A stretch of 5,554 bases of DNA. Origin: an uncultured Lachnospiraceae bacterium. GTDB lineage: Bacteria > Bacillota > Clostridia > Lachnospirales > Lachnospiraceae. Shown one piece after another: positions 1 to 5,554 of the stretch. Position 1 is the stretch's first letter. Each line of letters starts with the position of its first letter. The translations under genes were made by a program, and so were the position numbers. The stretch covers positions 1 through 5,554 of the forward strand of contig CAMQOJ010000304.1 of the NCBI GenBank assembly GCA_947003375.1, written 5' to 3'. The notes below the pieces were generated by a model that made no database searches, was not told the DNA's origin, and saw nothing but the letters and a program-made list of their open reading frames with translations.

Positions 1-50
1 TACGAGATCCTCATCTGTCTCGTGGGCTCGGAGATGTGTATAAGAGACAG
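1..50. other. Illumina Nextera i7 adapter plus Tn5 mosaic end (sequencing artefact)
   Basis: Bases 1-8 (tacgagat) match the end of the Illumina P7 oligo. Bases 9-16 (cctcatct) sit where the 8-base i7 index belongs. Bases 17-31 (gtctcgtgggctcgg) are the Nextera read-2 adapter. Bases 32-50 (agatgtgtataagagacag) are the 19-base hyperactive Tn5 mosaic end. All parts are in the right order with no extra bases, so this is untrimmed library adapter, not genome and not a natural Tn5 copy. Genomic sequence begins at 51. A GTG at 36 inside the mosaic end is open into the following gene and would add five false residues, MYKRQ. Confidence 0.98.
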
Positions 51-695
51 TTTTTGGAGGGGTTTTCTTCCGCGGAGCTTTCCACCGCTTCCATTGTGGT
101 GTCGATGCTGGTAGCCGGCGCCATCGGGTTTTATATTTTCGGGGTGTACAGAGTCTCTTCCAGAAAGGCTTTTTATTCTAAGAATTTTAATATATCGCTT
201 GTGGCCCTGACGGTGATTACCGCGGGAATCATCTTATCCATCCAGTCCAGCGTGGTCATTTCCCTGGGTATGGTAGGCGCACTGTCCATTGTGCGATTCA
301 GGACGGCAATCAAGGATCCCATGGATCTGGTATTTCTGTTCTGGTCCCTTTCCGTGGGAATCATCTGTGGAGCGGGACTGTTCGAGGTGGCCATCATTAT
401 GTCCGTCTTGATTACGGCAATAGTGTTCCTGCTGGAGCGGCTGCCGATGAAGAGGGAATCCATGCTTTTGCTGGTGAACGCGCTGAGCCCTGATGCGGAG
501 GAGCCCTTAAAACAGATTCTGGGGAAATATACGAAAGCCTACCGGGTCAAATCGCGCAACCTGACGGCAGGCGGCCTGGATATGATCGTGGAGCTTCAAA
601 TTGACGATGGGGCGGCTCTGGTCAGGGACGTGGGGGGCATCGACAAGATAGTGTCGGTAACGTTGCTGTCCCATGACGGGGAAGTGACCTATTGA
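51..695 (+). CDS. DUF4956 family integral membrane protein, 5' end missing
   Basis: The genuine part is 214 residues plus a TGA stop; the first genuine codon is TTT at 51. Numbering from there, hydrophobic segments lie at about 12-33, 47-64, 92-110 and 111-128, suggesting four membrane spans. Between spans two and three is the block LGMVGALSIVRFR followed by TAIKDPMD (about 72-92), the most recognisable signature of DUF4956 proteins. The last 80 residues (about 135-214) are soluble and probably cytoplasmic. Family members are usually only slightly longer, so about ten N-terminal residues are probably lost with the start codon, ribosome site and promoter. The GTG at 36 is not a real start because it lies in adapter sequence. 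The next gene follows after 25 bases on the same strand, so the two are probably co-transcribed. In Firmicutes this family is commonly found between a VTC-domain polyphosphate polymerase and a CotH protein (recalled). Its biochemical function is unknown; a membrane partner role is inference. Confidence 0.9.
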   Translation, partial: FLEGFSSAELSTASIVVSMLVAGAIGFYIFGVYRVSSRKAFYSKNFNISLVALTVITAGIILSIQSSVVISLGMVGALSIVRFRTAIKDPMDLVFLFWSLSVGIICGAGLFEVAIIMSVLITAIVFLLERLPMKRESMLLLVNALSPDAEEPLKQILGKYTKAYRVKSRNLTAGGLDMIVELQIDDGAALVRDVGGIDKIVSVTLLSHDGEVTY

Positions 696-701
696 CCGAC
701 T

Positions 702-711
702 GAGAGGATGG
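702..711 (+). promoter_or_regulatory. Possible ribosome binding site for the CotH-family gene
   Basis: The purine stretch gagaggatgg lies in the 25-base gap after the DUF4956 stop. GAGAGG (702-707) is 13 bases before the TTG at 721, which is long, while GGATGG (706-711) gives a better 9-base gap but a weaker match. The ATG at 708 within this stretch is in another frame and stops at TAG 762-764, so it is not the CotH start. An alternative in-frame start is GTG at 781, with AGGAG at 763-767. Confidence 0.45.
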
Positions 712-720
712 ATTTGGAAT

Positions 721-2406
721 TTGCGGAAAGCGCGGTTGGAAAGGGGCCGGGGAGAAGTGTCTAGGAGATATCGGGAGGCTGTGAGGCTGTCCGTGATAGG
801 AGTGCTCTGCATCGCCGTGATAGCGGGCATGAAAGCGGCGGAATGGGGAGAGCGCCGGGCCTTTGGCGCGAATCAGATTATGGGGATTACCCTGGTGGAG
901 GACGAGTCCGTCCTGGAGGACAAGGAAAAGCTGCCCTGGGGACAGAATCCGGGAGTATGCTATGAGGAGGTTCCCCTTCCCTTTGACCAGGAGGGAGTTC
1001 TATATCTGGCCCAGAGCCCGGAAGAAGAATGGACAGGAAGGCTGTCCGCTGCGGCTAAGTCCTATCGCCTGTACGCGCCCCAGGACGGATATTGGGAGCA
1101 TAAGCAGGACGCAATCAGGGAAAGCCACGGTTTTGTATTGTGGCTGGTGGGCGAGGAATGCTATTATGAGATGGAGCTGGTGGTATCAGGGATGCCTGTC
1201 GTCTCCATACAGACCTCCCGCGGCGAAGAGGCGGGCCGGGATTTGGAACCGGGAGAAATAGAGGATCCGGACATCGGATATTTCGAGCCGGATGTGGTAT
1301 ATTACGGTACGATAGATGTGTTCAATCCGGGGGTAAATACCGGGAAATATGAGATTCTGCAGTCCCATGTGCGCTACCACCATAAAGGCGCCACATCGCT
1401 GGTCTTTGATAAAAAGAGCTATTCGCTGAGCCTGCAGGATTATAGAGAGCAGAATATAGACGTATCGCTGCTGGGCATGCGCAGGGACAATAAGTGGAAG
1501 CTGAATGCCATGTTCAACGATCCAAACAGGATACGCGAGATGACGGCATCCCAGATTTGGGAAGAATTTGACGCGGCATACCTTTCCGTGAATGAGGCCG
1601 GGCTCCGTATGGAGTATGTGGAGCTTATTTTAGACGGCCAGTATCAGGGGATATATGGCCTCATGGAACCGATAGACGAGAAAAAGCTGGACTTAGACCG
1701 GAATGACGTCCTGTATAAGGTCTGCGATTGGATGGTCCCTACGGATGAGGAGATTATGGTATCCGTGGAAATGCAGTGGAAGCTGCAGTATCCGATTCGT
1801 ATCCGTTATCCGGACACAATCTCGGATTTCGCTATGGCCTGGTCTTATGTGCGGGACTATCTGGACACCTTTTACAGGGGACAGGAGCTGTCCTATGAGG
1901 AGTTTGCCGCGAGGGTTGACTTGGGGAATATAGCCGACAAGCAGATGTTCGTCATGGTCACCAGCGCGGAAGACAATTTTTTCAAAAACACATATCTGGT
2001 AGCCAGGGTAGACGCTCAGGGGGAATATGTGATGTATCAGGTGCCCTGGGATCTGGACATGACCTTCGGAAGCAAATTTGATGGTTACCAGCCCAATTTC
2101 CGTGGAGTCGAGCCTGACCATACCGTAGAATACAGAGAGCAGGTCATGGATGCGCTGCTGGAGGCCGCTCCGGAGGAAGTGGGAGAGTTCCTCATGGATC
2201 GATGGGGCAGGTATCGGGAGAGCTTCCTTGCCACAGAGCATATCTTGAAGCTTATGACAGACAATCGGGATTATCTCGTGGCGACAGGAGCCGCGCTGCG
2301 CGAACAGGAGCGTTGGCCCGATGAAGAGATAAGCATGGACATCGAAGAGCTGCTGGACTACCAGACAAGGCGGATGGAATGGCTGGATGGGTACTTTGGC
2401 AGATGA
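721..2406 (+). CDS. CotH kinase family protein, membrane-anchored
   Basis: 561 residues if started at TTG 721; GTG 781 is a plausible shorter start just before the membrane segment. A basic N-tail (1-22) precedes one hydrophobic segment (about 22-40), which looks like a signal anchor placing the rest outside the membrane. Residues about 41-157 are an acidic, aromatic-rich region I do not recognise. The CotH region runs from about 158: MPVVSI (158-163), KKSYSLSL (231-238), LLGMRRDNKWKLNAMFNDPN (250-269), YVELILDGQYQGIYGLMEPI (299-318), EDNFFKNTY (417-425) and VPWDLDMTFG (441-450). The last carries the WDxD acidic pair, Asp444 and Asp446, probably metal or nucleotide contacts. Bacillus CotH is an atypical kinase that phosphorylates spore coat proteins (established for that member). 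Here the partner is a DUF4956 membrane protein and no coat gene is seen, so a spore role is not supported; a cell-envelope role is inference. The usual RGNSS-like motif is replaced by HKGATS (221-226). The C-terminal part (470-561) is helical and charged. A hairpin terminator follows 22 bases after the stop. Confidence 0.9.
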   Translation: MRKARLERGRGEVSRRYREAVRLSVIGVLCIAVIAGMKAAEWGERRAFGANQIMGITLVEDESVLEDKEKLPWGQNPGVCYEEVPLPFDQEGVLYLAQSPEEEWTGRLSAAAKSYRLYAPQDGYWEHKQDAIRESHGFVLWLVGEECYYEMELVVSGMPVVSIQTSRGEEAGRDLEPGEIEDPDIGYFEPDVVYYGTIDVFNPGVNTGKYEILQSHVRYHHKGATSLVFDKKSYSLSLQDYREQNIDVSLLGMRRDNKWKLNAMFNDPNRIREMTASQIWEEFDAAYLSVNEAGLRMEYVELILDGQYQGIYGLMEPIDEKKLDLDRNDVLYKVCDWMVPTDEEIMVSVEMQWKLQYPIRIRYPDTISDFAMAWSYVRDYLDTFYRGQELSYEEFAARVDLGNIADKQMFVMVTSAEDNFFKNTYLVARVDAQGEYVMYQVPWDLDMTFGSKFDGYQPNFRGVEPDHTVEYREQVMDALLEAAPEEVGEFLMDRWGRYRESFLATEHILKLMTDNRDYLVATGAALREQERWPDEEISMDIEELLDYQTRRMEWLDGYFGR

Positions 2407-2428
2407 AAGGGAAAGCCATCCGCGGTGC

Positions 2429-2465
2429 AAACGGGATGCCGAAGAAAAGGGCGGCATCCCGTTTT
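2429..2465. terminator. Hairpin terminator between convergent genes, probably bidirectional
   Basis: A perfect 13-bp inverted repeat: AAACGGGATGCCG at 2429-2441 and CGGCATCCCGTTT at 2452-2464, with a 10-base loop. On the + strand the 3' arm ends in TTTT; on the - strand it ends in TTT. It begins 22 bases after the CotH stop and ends 8 bases beyond the DUF1846 stop, so it can serve both genes. The U-tracts are short, so termination strength in each direction is uncertain; it could also mainly protect the 3' ends. Confidence 0.8.
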
Positions 2466-2472
2466 GGTGCTA

Positions 2473-3948
2473 TCAGTATTTCTTACGGGCGGTCTGGATT
2501 GGCTCGCTGGTCAGATCCACCCCCAGCTTCTTGTAGATCTTGATGTCCACCTCGGAGAGCATCACGGAGGTATGGACCTGGCAGCCCCGGAGGTTCGGGA
2601 GCTGCTCCAGGGAGCGCCTGGCATTGTCGTCATGGCAGGCCTCCAGGGACAGGGCGATCAGCACCTCGTCCGTGTGGAGCCTGGGATTCTTCCCGCCCAG
2701 GTAGCGCACCTTCAGATTCTGGATGGGCTCGATGGCCTCGGGCTTGATCAGCTTGGTGTCATGTTCCACCCCCGCCAGGTATTTCAGGGCGTTCAGCAGC
2801 AGCGCCGCGGAGGCCCCCAGGAAGTCCGAGGTCTTGGAGGTGATGATGCGCCCGTCCGCCAGCTCGATGGCCGCGGTGGGCACGCCCAGCTCCTCCGCCC
2901 GCTCCCTGGCGGCGGCAGTGACCCTCCTGTCCTCAGTGGCAATCTTGGCCTGCTTCATCAGCAGCTCTATCTTGTAGACCTCCGTCTCCGAGGCGCCGTC
3001 CCGCACCATCCGGTTCAGGGAGGCGTAGTAGCGGCGGATGATCTCCATCCGGGAAGCCTCGCAGCATGCCTCGTCGTCTATGATGCAGTTCCCCGCCATG
3101 TTCACGCCCATGTCCGTGGGGGATTTGTAGGGATTCTCCCCGTAGATGCCCTCGAAGATGGCGTTCAGCACCGGAAAGATTTCGATATCCCGATTATAAT
3201 TTACCGTTGTCTCGCCATAAGCCTCCAGATGGAAGGGGTCTATCATGTTCACGTCGTTCAGGTCCGCGGTGGCAGCCTCGTAGGCCAGGTTGATGGGGTG
3301 CTTTAAAGGTATGTTCCAGATGGGGAAGGTCTCGAACTTGGCGTAGCCTGCCTTGGTGCCCCGAAGGTTCTCATGGTAGAGCTGGGAGAGGCAGGTGGCC
3401 ATCTTCCCGCTGCCCGGGCCCGGGGCCGTCACCACCACCAGAGGCCTGGAGGTCTCTATGTAGTCGTTCTTCCCGTAGCCGTCTTTGCTGACGATCAGGG
3501 GCACATTGGAGGGATACCCTTCGATGGTATAGTGGAGGTATACTTTGATGCCCTTCTTCTCCAGCTTGGCCTTGAACTGCTCCGCGCTGTGCTGCCCGGC
3601 GTAGTGGGTGATGACCACGCTGCCCACGTACAGGCCCCTACCCTGGAACTCGTCCCGCAGCCGCAGCACGTCCACGTCATAGGTTATCCCCAGATCTCCC
3701 CGTATCTTGTTCTTCTCGATGTCGGCGGCGCTGATGACTATGACTATCTCTGCGTAGTCGGAAAGCTGCATCAGCATCCGCAGCTTGGAGTCCGGCGCGA
3801 AACCTGGAAGCACCCTGGACGCGTGGAAATCGTCGAAGAGCTTGCCGCCGAATTCCAGGTAGAGCTTGTCCCCGAACTTGGCGATGCGCTCCTTGATATG
3901 CTCGGACTGCATTTTCAGATATCTGTCATTGTCAAAACCGATTTTCAT
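2473..3948 (-). CDS. DUF1846 (UPF0371-like) domain protein
   Basis: A complete protein of 491 residues, the normal size for this family, with no visible signal peptide or membrane segment, so probably cytoplasmic. I chose ATG at 3948 because GGAGG lies 7 bases upstream. The longest open frame starts at a TTG (3972) and would translate that ribosome site as GGG within MKKSGGGR, so it is very likely false. The N-terminal part opens MKIGFDNDRYLKMQ and has alternating beta-alpha texture up to about 170 (YAEIVIVISAADIEKNKIRG at 65-84). A glycine-rich loop, TAPGPGSGKM (174-183), resembles a nucleotide-binding P-loop but ends in Met where Walker A has Ser/Thr. Other conserved-looking blocks are KSPTDMGVNMAG (275-286) and the C-terminal GCQVHTSVMLS (455-465). 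The family has structures but no agreed function that I know of; ligand binding at the glycine loop is inference. It is transcribed alone from its own promoter, convergent with CotH and divergent from the ATPase-nuclease gene. Confidence 0.93.
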   Translation of the reverse strand: MKIGFDNDRYLKMQSEHIKERIAKFGDKLYLEFGGKLFDDFHASRVLPGFAPDSKLRMLMQLSDYAEIVIVISAADIEKNKIRGDLGITYDVDVLRLRDEFQGRGLYVGSVVITHYAGQHSAEQFKAKLEKKGIKVYLHYTIEGYPSNVPLIVSKDGYGKNDYIETSRPLVVVTAPGPGSGKMATCLSQLYHENLRGTKAGYAKFETFPIWNIPLKHPINLAYEAATADLNDVNMIDPFHLEAYGETTVNYNRDIEIFPVLNAIFEGIYGENPYKSPTDMGVNMAGNCIIDDEACCEASRMEIIRRYYASLNRMVRDGASETEVYKIELLMKQAKIATEDRRVTAAARERAEELGVPTAAIELADGRIITSKTSDFLGASAALLLNALKYLAGVEHDTKLIKPEAIEPIQNLKVRYLGGKNPRLHTDEVLIALSLEACHDDNARRSLEQLPNLRGCQVHTSVMLSEVDIKIYKKLGVDLTSEPIQTARKKY

Positions 3949-3955
3949 TCTGCCG

Positions 3956-3960
3956 CCTCC
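3956..3960 (-). promoter_or_regulatory. Shine-Dalgarno GGAGG that fixes the DUF1846 start
   Basis: On the - strand GGAGG is followed by seven bases (CGGCAGA) and then ATG at 3948-3946. This consensus site and spacing favour ATG 3948 over the upstream TTG at 3972, which has no comparable site. Confidence 0.9.
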
Positions 3961-3962
3961 TG

Positions 3963-3977
3963 ATTTTTTCAAAAAAT
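3963..3977. repeat. 15-base A/T palindrome in the DUF1846 leader
   Basis: ATTTTTT, one central C/G base, then AAAAAAT: a perfect 7-base inverted repeat. It lies between the predicted transcription start (about 3979-3980) and the Shine-Dalgarno site of DUF1846, so it would be inside the 5' leader. With a one-base centre and only A-T pairs it is a poor RNA hairpin; a DNA-binding or bending role is only a guess, and a chance A/T run is possible. Confidence 0.4.
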
Positions 3978-3985
3978 ACTTTTCT

Positions 3986-4014
3986 ATTCTACCACATTTC
4001 CGGGGGGATGGGAA
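3986..4014 (-). promoter_or_regulatory. Sigma-A-type promoter for DUF1846
   Basis: Read on the - strand: TTCCCA (4014-4009; four of six to TTGACA), a 17-base spacer, and TAGAAT (3991-3986; five of six to TATAAT). TGG directly before the -10 makes an extended -10 (TGnTAGAAT), which can offset the weak -35. Predicted start is about 3979-3980, giving a leader of about 31 bases that contains the GGAGG site. Confidence 0.7.
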
Positions 4015-4036
4015 TGGGGAAATTGATATTTTGGGG
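4002..4036 (+). other. Cluster of G-tracts in the divergent promoter region
   Basis: Runs of G at 4002-4007 (six), 4010-4012 (three), 4016-4019 (four) and 4033-4036 (four). The first three are separated by loops of two and three bases; the last is 13 bases away. This does not meet the usual four-tract, short-loop quadruplex rule, but the matching C-runs fall in the spacer and -35 of the DUF1846 promoter. Whether it has any role is unknown. Confidence 0.35.
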
Positions 4037-4045
4037 CAGGATTGT

Positions 4046-4074
4046 TTGACATTTGTGTCAGGTCATATTATCAT
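4046..4074 (+). promoter_or_regulatory. Strong sigma-A-type promoter for the ATPase-nuclease gene
   Basis: TTGACA (4046-4051) matches the -35 consensus exactly. A 17-base spacer leads to TATCAT (4069-4074), five of six to TATAAT. Predicted start is about 4081, 28 bases before the ATG at 4109. The in-frame ATG at 4073 overlaps the -10 box and lies upstream of the start site, so it cannot be the translation start from this promoter. Confidence 0.82.
4047..4060. promoter_or_regulatory. Inverted repeat overlapping the -35 box, possible operator
   Basis: TGACA, TTTG, TGTCA: a perfect 5-base inverted repeat with a 4-base centre, sharing five of its bases with the -35 hexamer. A protein bound here would block the promoter. 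The arms are short enough to arise by chance, and no regulator gene lies in the window. Confidence 0.35.
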
Positions 4075-4094
4075 GGAAATAGAAGAAGGAAGAA

Positions 4095-4099
4095 GGGAG
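4095..4099 (+). promoter_or_regulatory. Ribosome binding site of the ATPase-nuclease gene
   Basis: GGGAG lies 9 bases before ATG 4109, inside a purine-rich leader (4080-4099) typical of Gram-positive initiation regions. It supports ATG 4109, where the protein opens with the family-typical MGIYVNPGN. Confidence 0.75.
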
Positions 4100-4108
4100 C
4101 GCAGGGCT

Positions 4109-5554
4109 ATGGGGATATACGTGAATCCGGGGAACATATCGTTCCAGGAGGCCATAAACTCTAAGATTTATGTGGACAAAAGCGAACTGATTCCCTACAC
4201 CAACAGCGTCATCCGCACCCAGCAGAAGAACCTGTGCGTCAGCCGCCCCAGGCGCTTCGGGAAGTCCATGGCGGCGGACATGCTGGTGGCGTACTACAGC
4301 AGGGGCTGTGACTCCGGCAGGCTGTTCTCCGGGCTTAAGGCGGAGGAAGACGCGTCCTTCATGGGCCACCTGAACCGCCATAATGTAATCCGGTGGGACG
4401 TGCAGCGTTTCGTGGAAAGCAAAAGCGGCTACGACAGGTTCATCGATGACATCGAGGACAGGGTGATCCGGGACTTGAAGCGGGAGTTCCCGGAATGCGG
4501 CGATTTCCCGGAGGGCAGCAGGCTGAAGACGGTTCTGGACGAGATATACGGACAGACCGGCCAGGGATTCGTCTTCATCATCGATGAATGGGACTGCGTG
4601 TTCCGCCTGGCAAAGGAGCGGAAGGAGGTACAGAGGGAGTACCTGGACTTCCTGCGGGGCCTGTTCAAGGGGGCGGAGTACGTGGATCTGGCGTACATGA
4701 TGGGTATCCTGCCCATCAAGAAGTATGGGGAGCATTCGGCGCTGAACATCTTCGAGGAATACTCCATGATCGACTCTTCGGAGCTGACCACGCTGTTCGG
4801 CTTTACGGAGGAGGAAGTCCATGGACTGTGCACCGGCACGGGCATGGATTTCCGGGATGTAGAGAGATGGTATGACGGCTATCTGATGAACGGCATCCAT
4901 ATCTATAACCCCAAGTCTGTGGTGGATGCTGTGCGGCGGGGGAAATGCAGGAGCTACTGGACCGGCACAGAGACCTATGAGGCGCTGAAGGTCTATATCG
5001 ATTTGAACTTGGATGGGCTCAGGGAGGCGGTTGTGGGGATGCTGTCGGGCATGCGCTGTCGGGTGGACACCACCACTTCCCAGAATGACATGACTACATT
5101 CAAGACCAGAGACGATGTGCTCACCCTTTTGATACATTTGGGGTATCTGGCCTATGATGAGGGCACAGAGGAAGTCTTCATCCCCAACCAGGAGATAGCG
5201 CAGGAATACCTGAGGGCAGTAAAGGTAGGCGGCTGGGACGACCTGACAGAAGTCCTGAACCGGTTGGAGGAGCTGTTGTGCAGCACCTGGGCCCTAGACG
5301 GGGAGGCGGTGGCTGCGGGGATATCCGCTATCCACAGCGAGGCCGCCTCTCCATTAGAATACAACGATGCGAACTCCCTGATTTGCACCGTCCTCATGGC
5401 CTACTACAGTGCGAAGGCCTATTACCTGAACCCCATCATGGAACTGCCCTCCGGAAAGGGCTACGCAGATATAGTCTATCTGCCGATGCGGAACACAGCC
5501 CGCCCGGCGCTGGTGGTGGAGCTGAAATGGAACAAATCCGCCCGGGGAGCCATA
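4109..5554 (+). CDS. AAA-ATPase-like / PD-(D/E)XK nuclease family protein, 3' end missing
   Basis: 482 codons are open from ATG 4109 to the window edge with no stop. The N-terminal part is the AAA-ATPase-like domain: the opening MGIYVNPGN and IYVDKSELI (20-28), a Walker A-type loop RPRRFGKS (46-53) with Lys52, and a Walker B strand FVFIIDEWD (154-162) with Asp159 and Glu160. Further family markers are MMGILPI (197-203), WYDGY (254-258) and YNPKSVV (266-272). The C-terminal part is the PD-(D/E)XK nuclease-like domain (DUF1703 type): SGKGYADIVYLP with Asp454, then ALVVELKW with Glu471 and Lys473, matching the D...ExK core. Family members usually continue a further 40-90 residues, so most of the nuclease fold is present but its last helices are cut off. 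These proteins are abundant and often multicopy in gut Clostridia and Bacteroidetes; their function is not settled, and DNA cleavage is inferred from the motifs. It has its own strong promoter and is divergent from DUF1846, so no shared function with the neighbour is implied. Confidence 0.93.
   Translation, partial: MGIYVNPGNISFQEAINSKIYVDKSELIPYTNSVIRTQQKNLCVSRPRRFGKSMAADMLVAYYSRGCDSGRLFSGLKAEEDASFMGHLNRHNVIRWDVQRFVESKSGYDRFIDDIEDRVIRDLKREFPECGDFPEGSRLKTVLDEIYGQTGQGFVFIIDEWDCVFRLAKERKEVQREYLDFLRGLFKGAEYVDLAYMMGILPIKKYGEHSALNIFEEYSMIDSSELTTLFGFTEEEVHGLCTGTGMDFRDVERWYDGYLMNGIHIYNPKSVVDAVRRGKCRSYWTGTETYEALKVYIDLNLDGLREAVVGMLSGMRCRVDTTTSQNDMTTFKTRDDVLTLLIHLGYLAYDEGTEEVFIPNQEIAQEYLRAVKVGGWDDLTEVLNRLEELLCSTWALDGEAVAAGISAIHSEAASPLEYNDANSLICTVLMAYYSAKAYYLNPIMELPSGKGYADIVYLPMRNTARPALVVELKWNKSARGAI

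Noticed and set aside
32..50. Mosaic end as the terminus of a natural Tn5-like transposon
   Set aside because: It is preceded directly by the Nextera adapter, an index-sized stretch and the P7 tail, and no transposase or IS50 sequence follows, so it is library-preparation sequence.
708..764. Small ORF from ATG 708 between DUF4956 and CotH
   Set aside because: Only 18 codons, with the purine-rich site directly abutting the ATG at zero spacing, and its frame differs from both neighbours; no support for a real peptide.
1693..2457. - strand open frame of 254 codons antisense to CotH
   Set aside because: It runs through the terminator and across conserved CotH motifs on the other strand; no domain is recognisable.
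2424..2470. Direct repeat ggtgc flanking the terminator (2424-2428 and 2466-2470)
   Set aside because: Five bases is too short to be a convincing target-site duplication, and the enclosed sequence is a plain hairpin with no mobile-element content.
2425..3306. Long + strand open frame of 293 codons over the DUF1846 gene
   Set aside because: It starts within the terminator hairpin, is antisense to a recognised family, and its composition (rich in Gly, Leu, Val, His) is that of a shadow frame caused by GC-rich third positions.
3373..3963. Second + strand open frame (196 codons) antisense to DUF1846
   Set aside because: Same shadow effect; no ribosome site of note and no recognisable protein features.
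4073..4108. Upstream in-frame ATG giving a 12-residue N-terminal extension of the ATPase-nuclease protein
   Set aside because: The ATG overlaps the -10 hexamer, lies before the predicted transcription start, and the family normally begins at MGxYVNPGN.
4058..5137. - strand open frame of 359 codons antisense to the ATPase-nuclease gene
   Set aside because: It overlaps a gene with clear Walker and nuclease motifs and a strong promoter; its low-complexity His/Pro/Leu-rich translation matches no family I know.

Overview
The window looks like one end of a draft or metagenomic contig from a Gram-positive, Clostridia-type bacterium, most likely a Lachnospiraceae-like gut Firmicute. The basis is moderately GC-rich coding DNA with frequent AGG/AGA/ATA codons, purine-rich GGAGG-type ribosome binding sites, sigma-A-like promoters, and four protein families that are common together in that group (family knowledge recalled, not searched). 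The first 50 bases are not genomic. They are an Illumina Nextera i7 adapter ending in the 19-base Tn5 mosaic end, so real sequence starts at base 51.

Left part (51-2406, + strand): two co-directional genes 25 bases apart. The first is a DUF4956 integral membrane protein whose true N-terminus is lost at the contig edge and replaced by adapter-coded residues (MYKRQ). The second is a membrane-anchored CotH-family protein (atypical kinase fold, named after spore coat protein H). In Firmicutes this pair usually sits next to a VTC-domain polyphosphate polymerase gene, so the window probably holds the distal two thirds of such an operon, with the VTC gene lost off the left edge. A 13-bp perfect hairpin (2429-2465) closes the operon and probably also terminates the convergent gene.

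Middle (2473-3948, - strand): a complete DUF1846 (UPF0371-like) protein of 491 residues. Its start is set by a well-placed GGAGG, eight codons downstream of the longest possible ORF start.

Right part (3949-5554): a 160-base divergent intergenic region carries two recognisable promoters facing away from each other, a small inverted repeat over one -35 box, and a cluster of G-tracts over the other. It drives DUF1846 leftward and, rightward, a predicted ATPase fused to a PD-(D/E)XK nuclease-like domain (AAA-ATPase-like/DUF1703 family). That last gene runs off the right end without a stop.

No RNA genes, CRISPR arrays, insertion sequences or phage genes were seen. The least understood unit is the DUF4956-CotH pair. 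I see no evidence strong enough to claim a new system; the firmest discovery-type result is the adapter artefact and the false protein start it creates.
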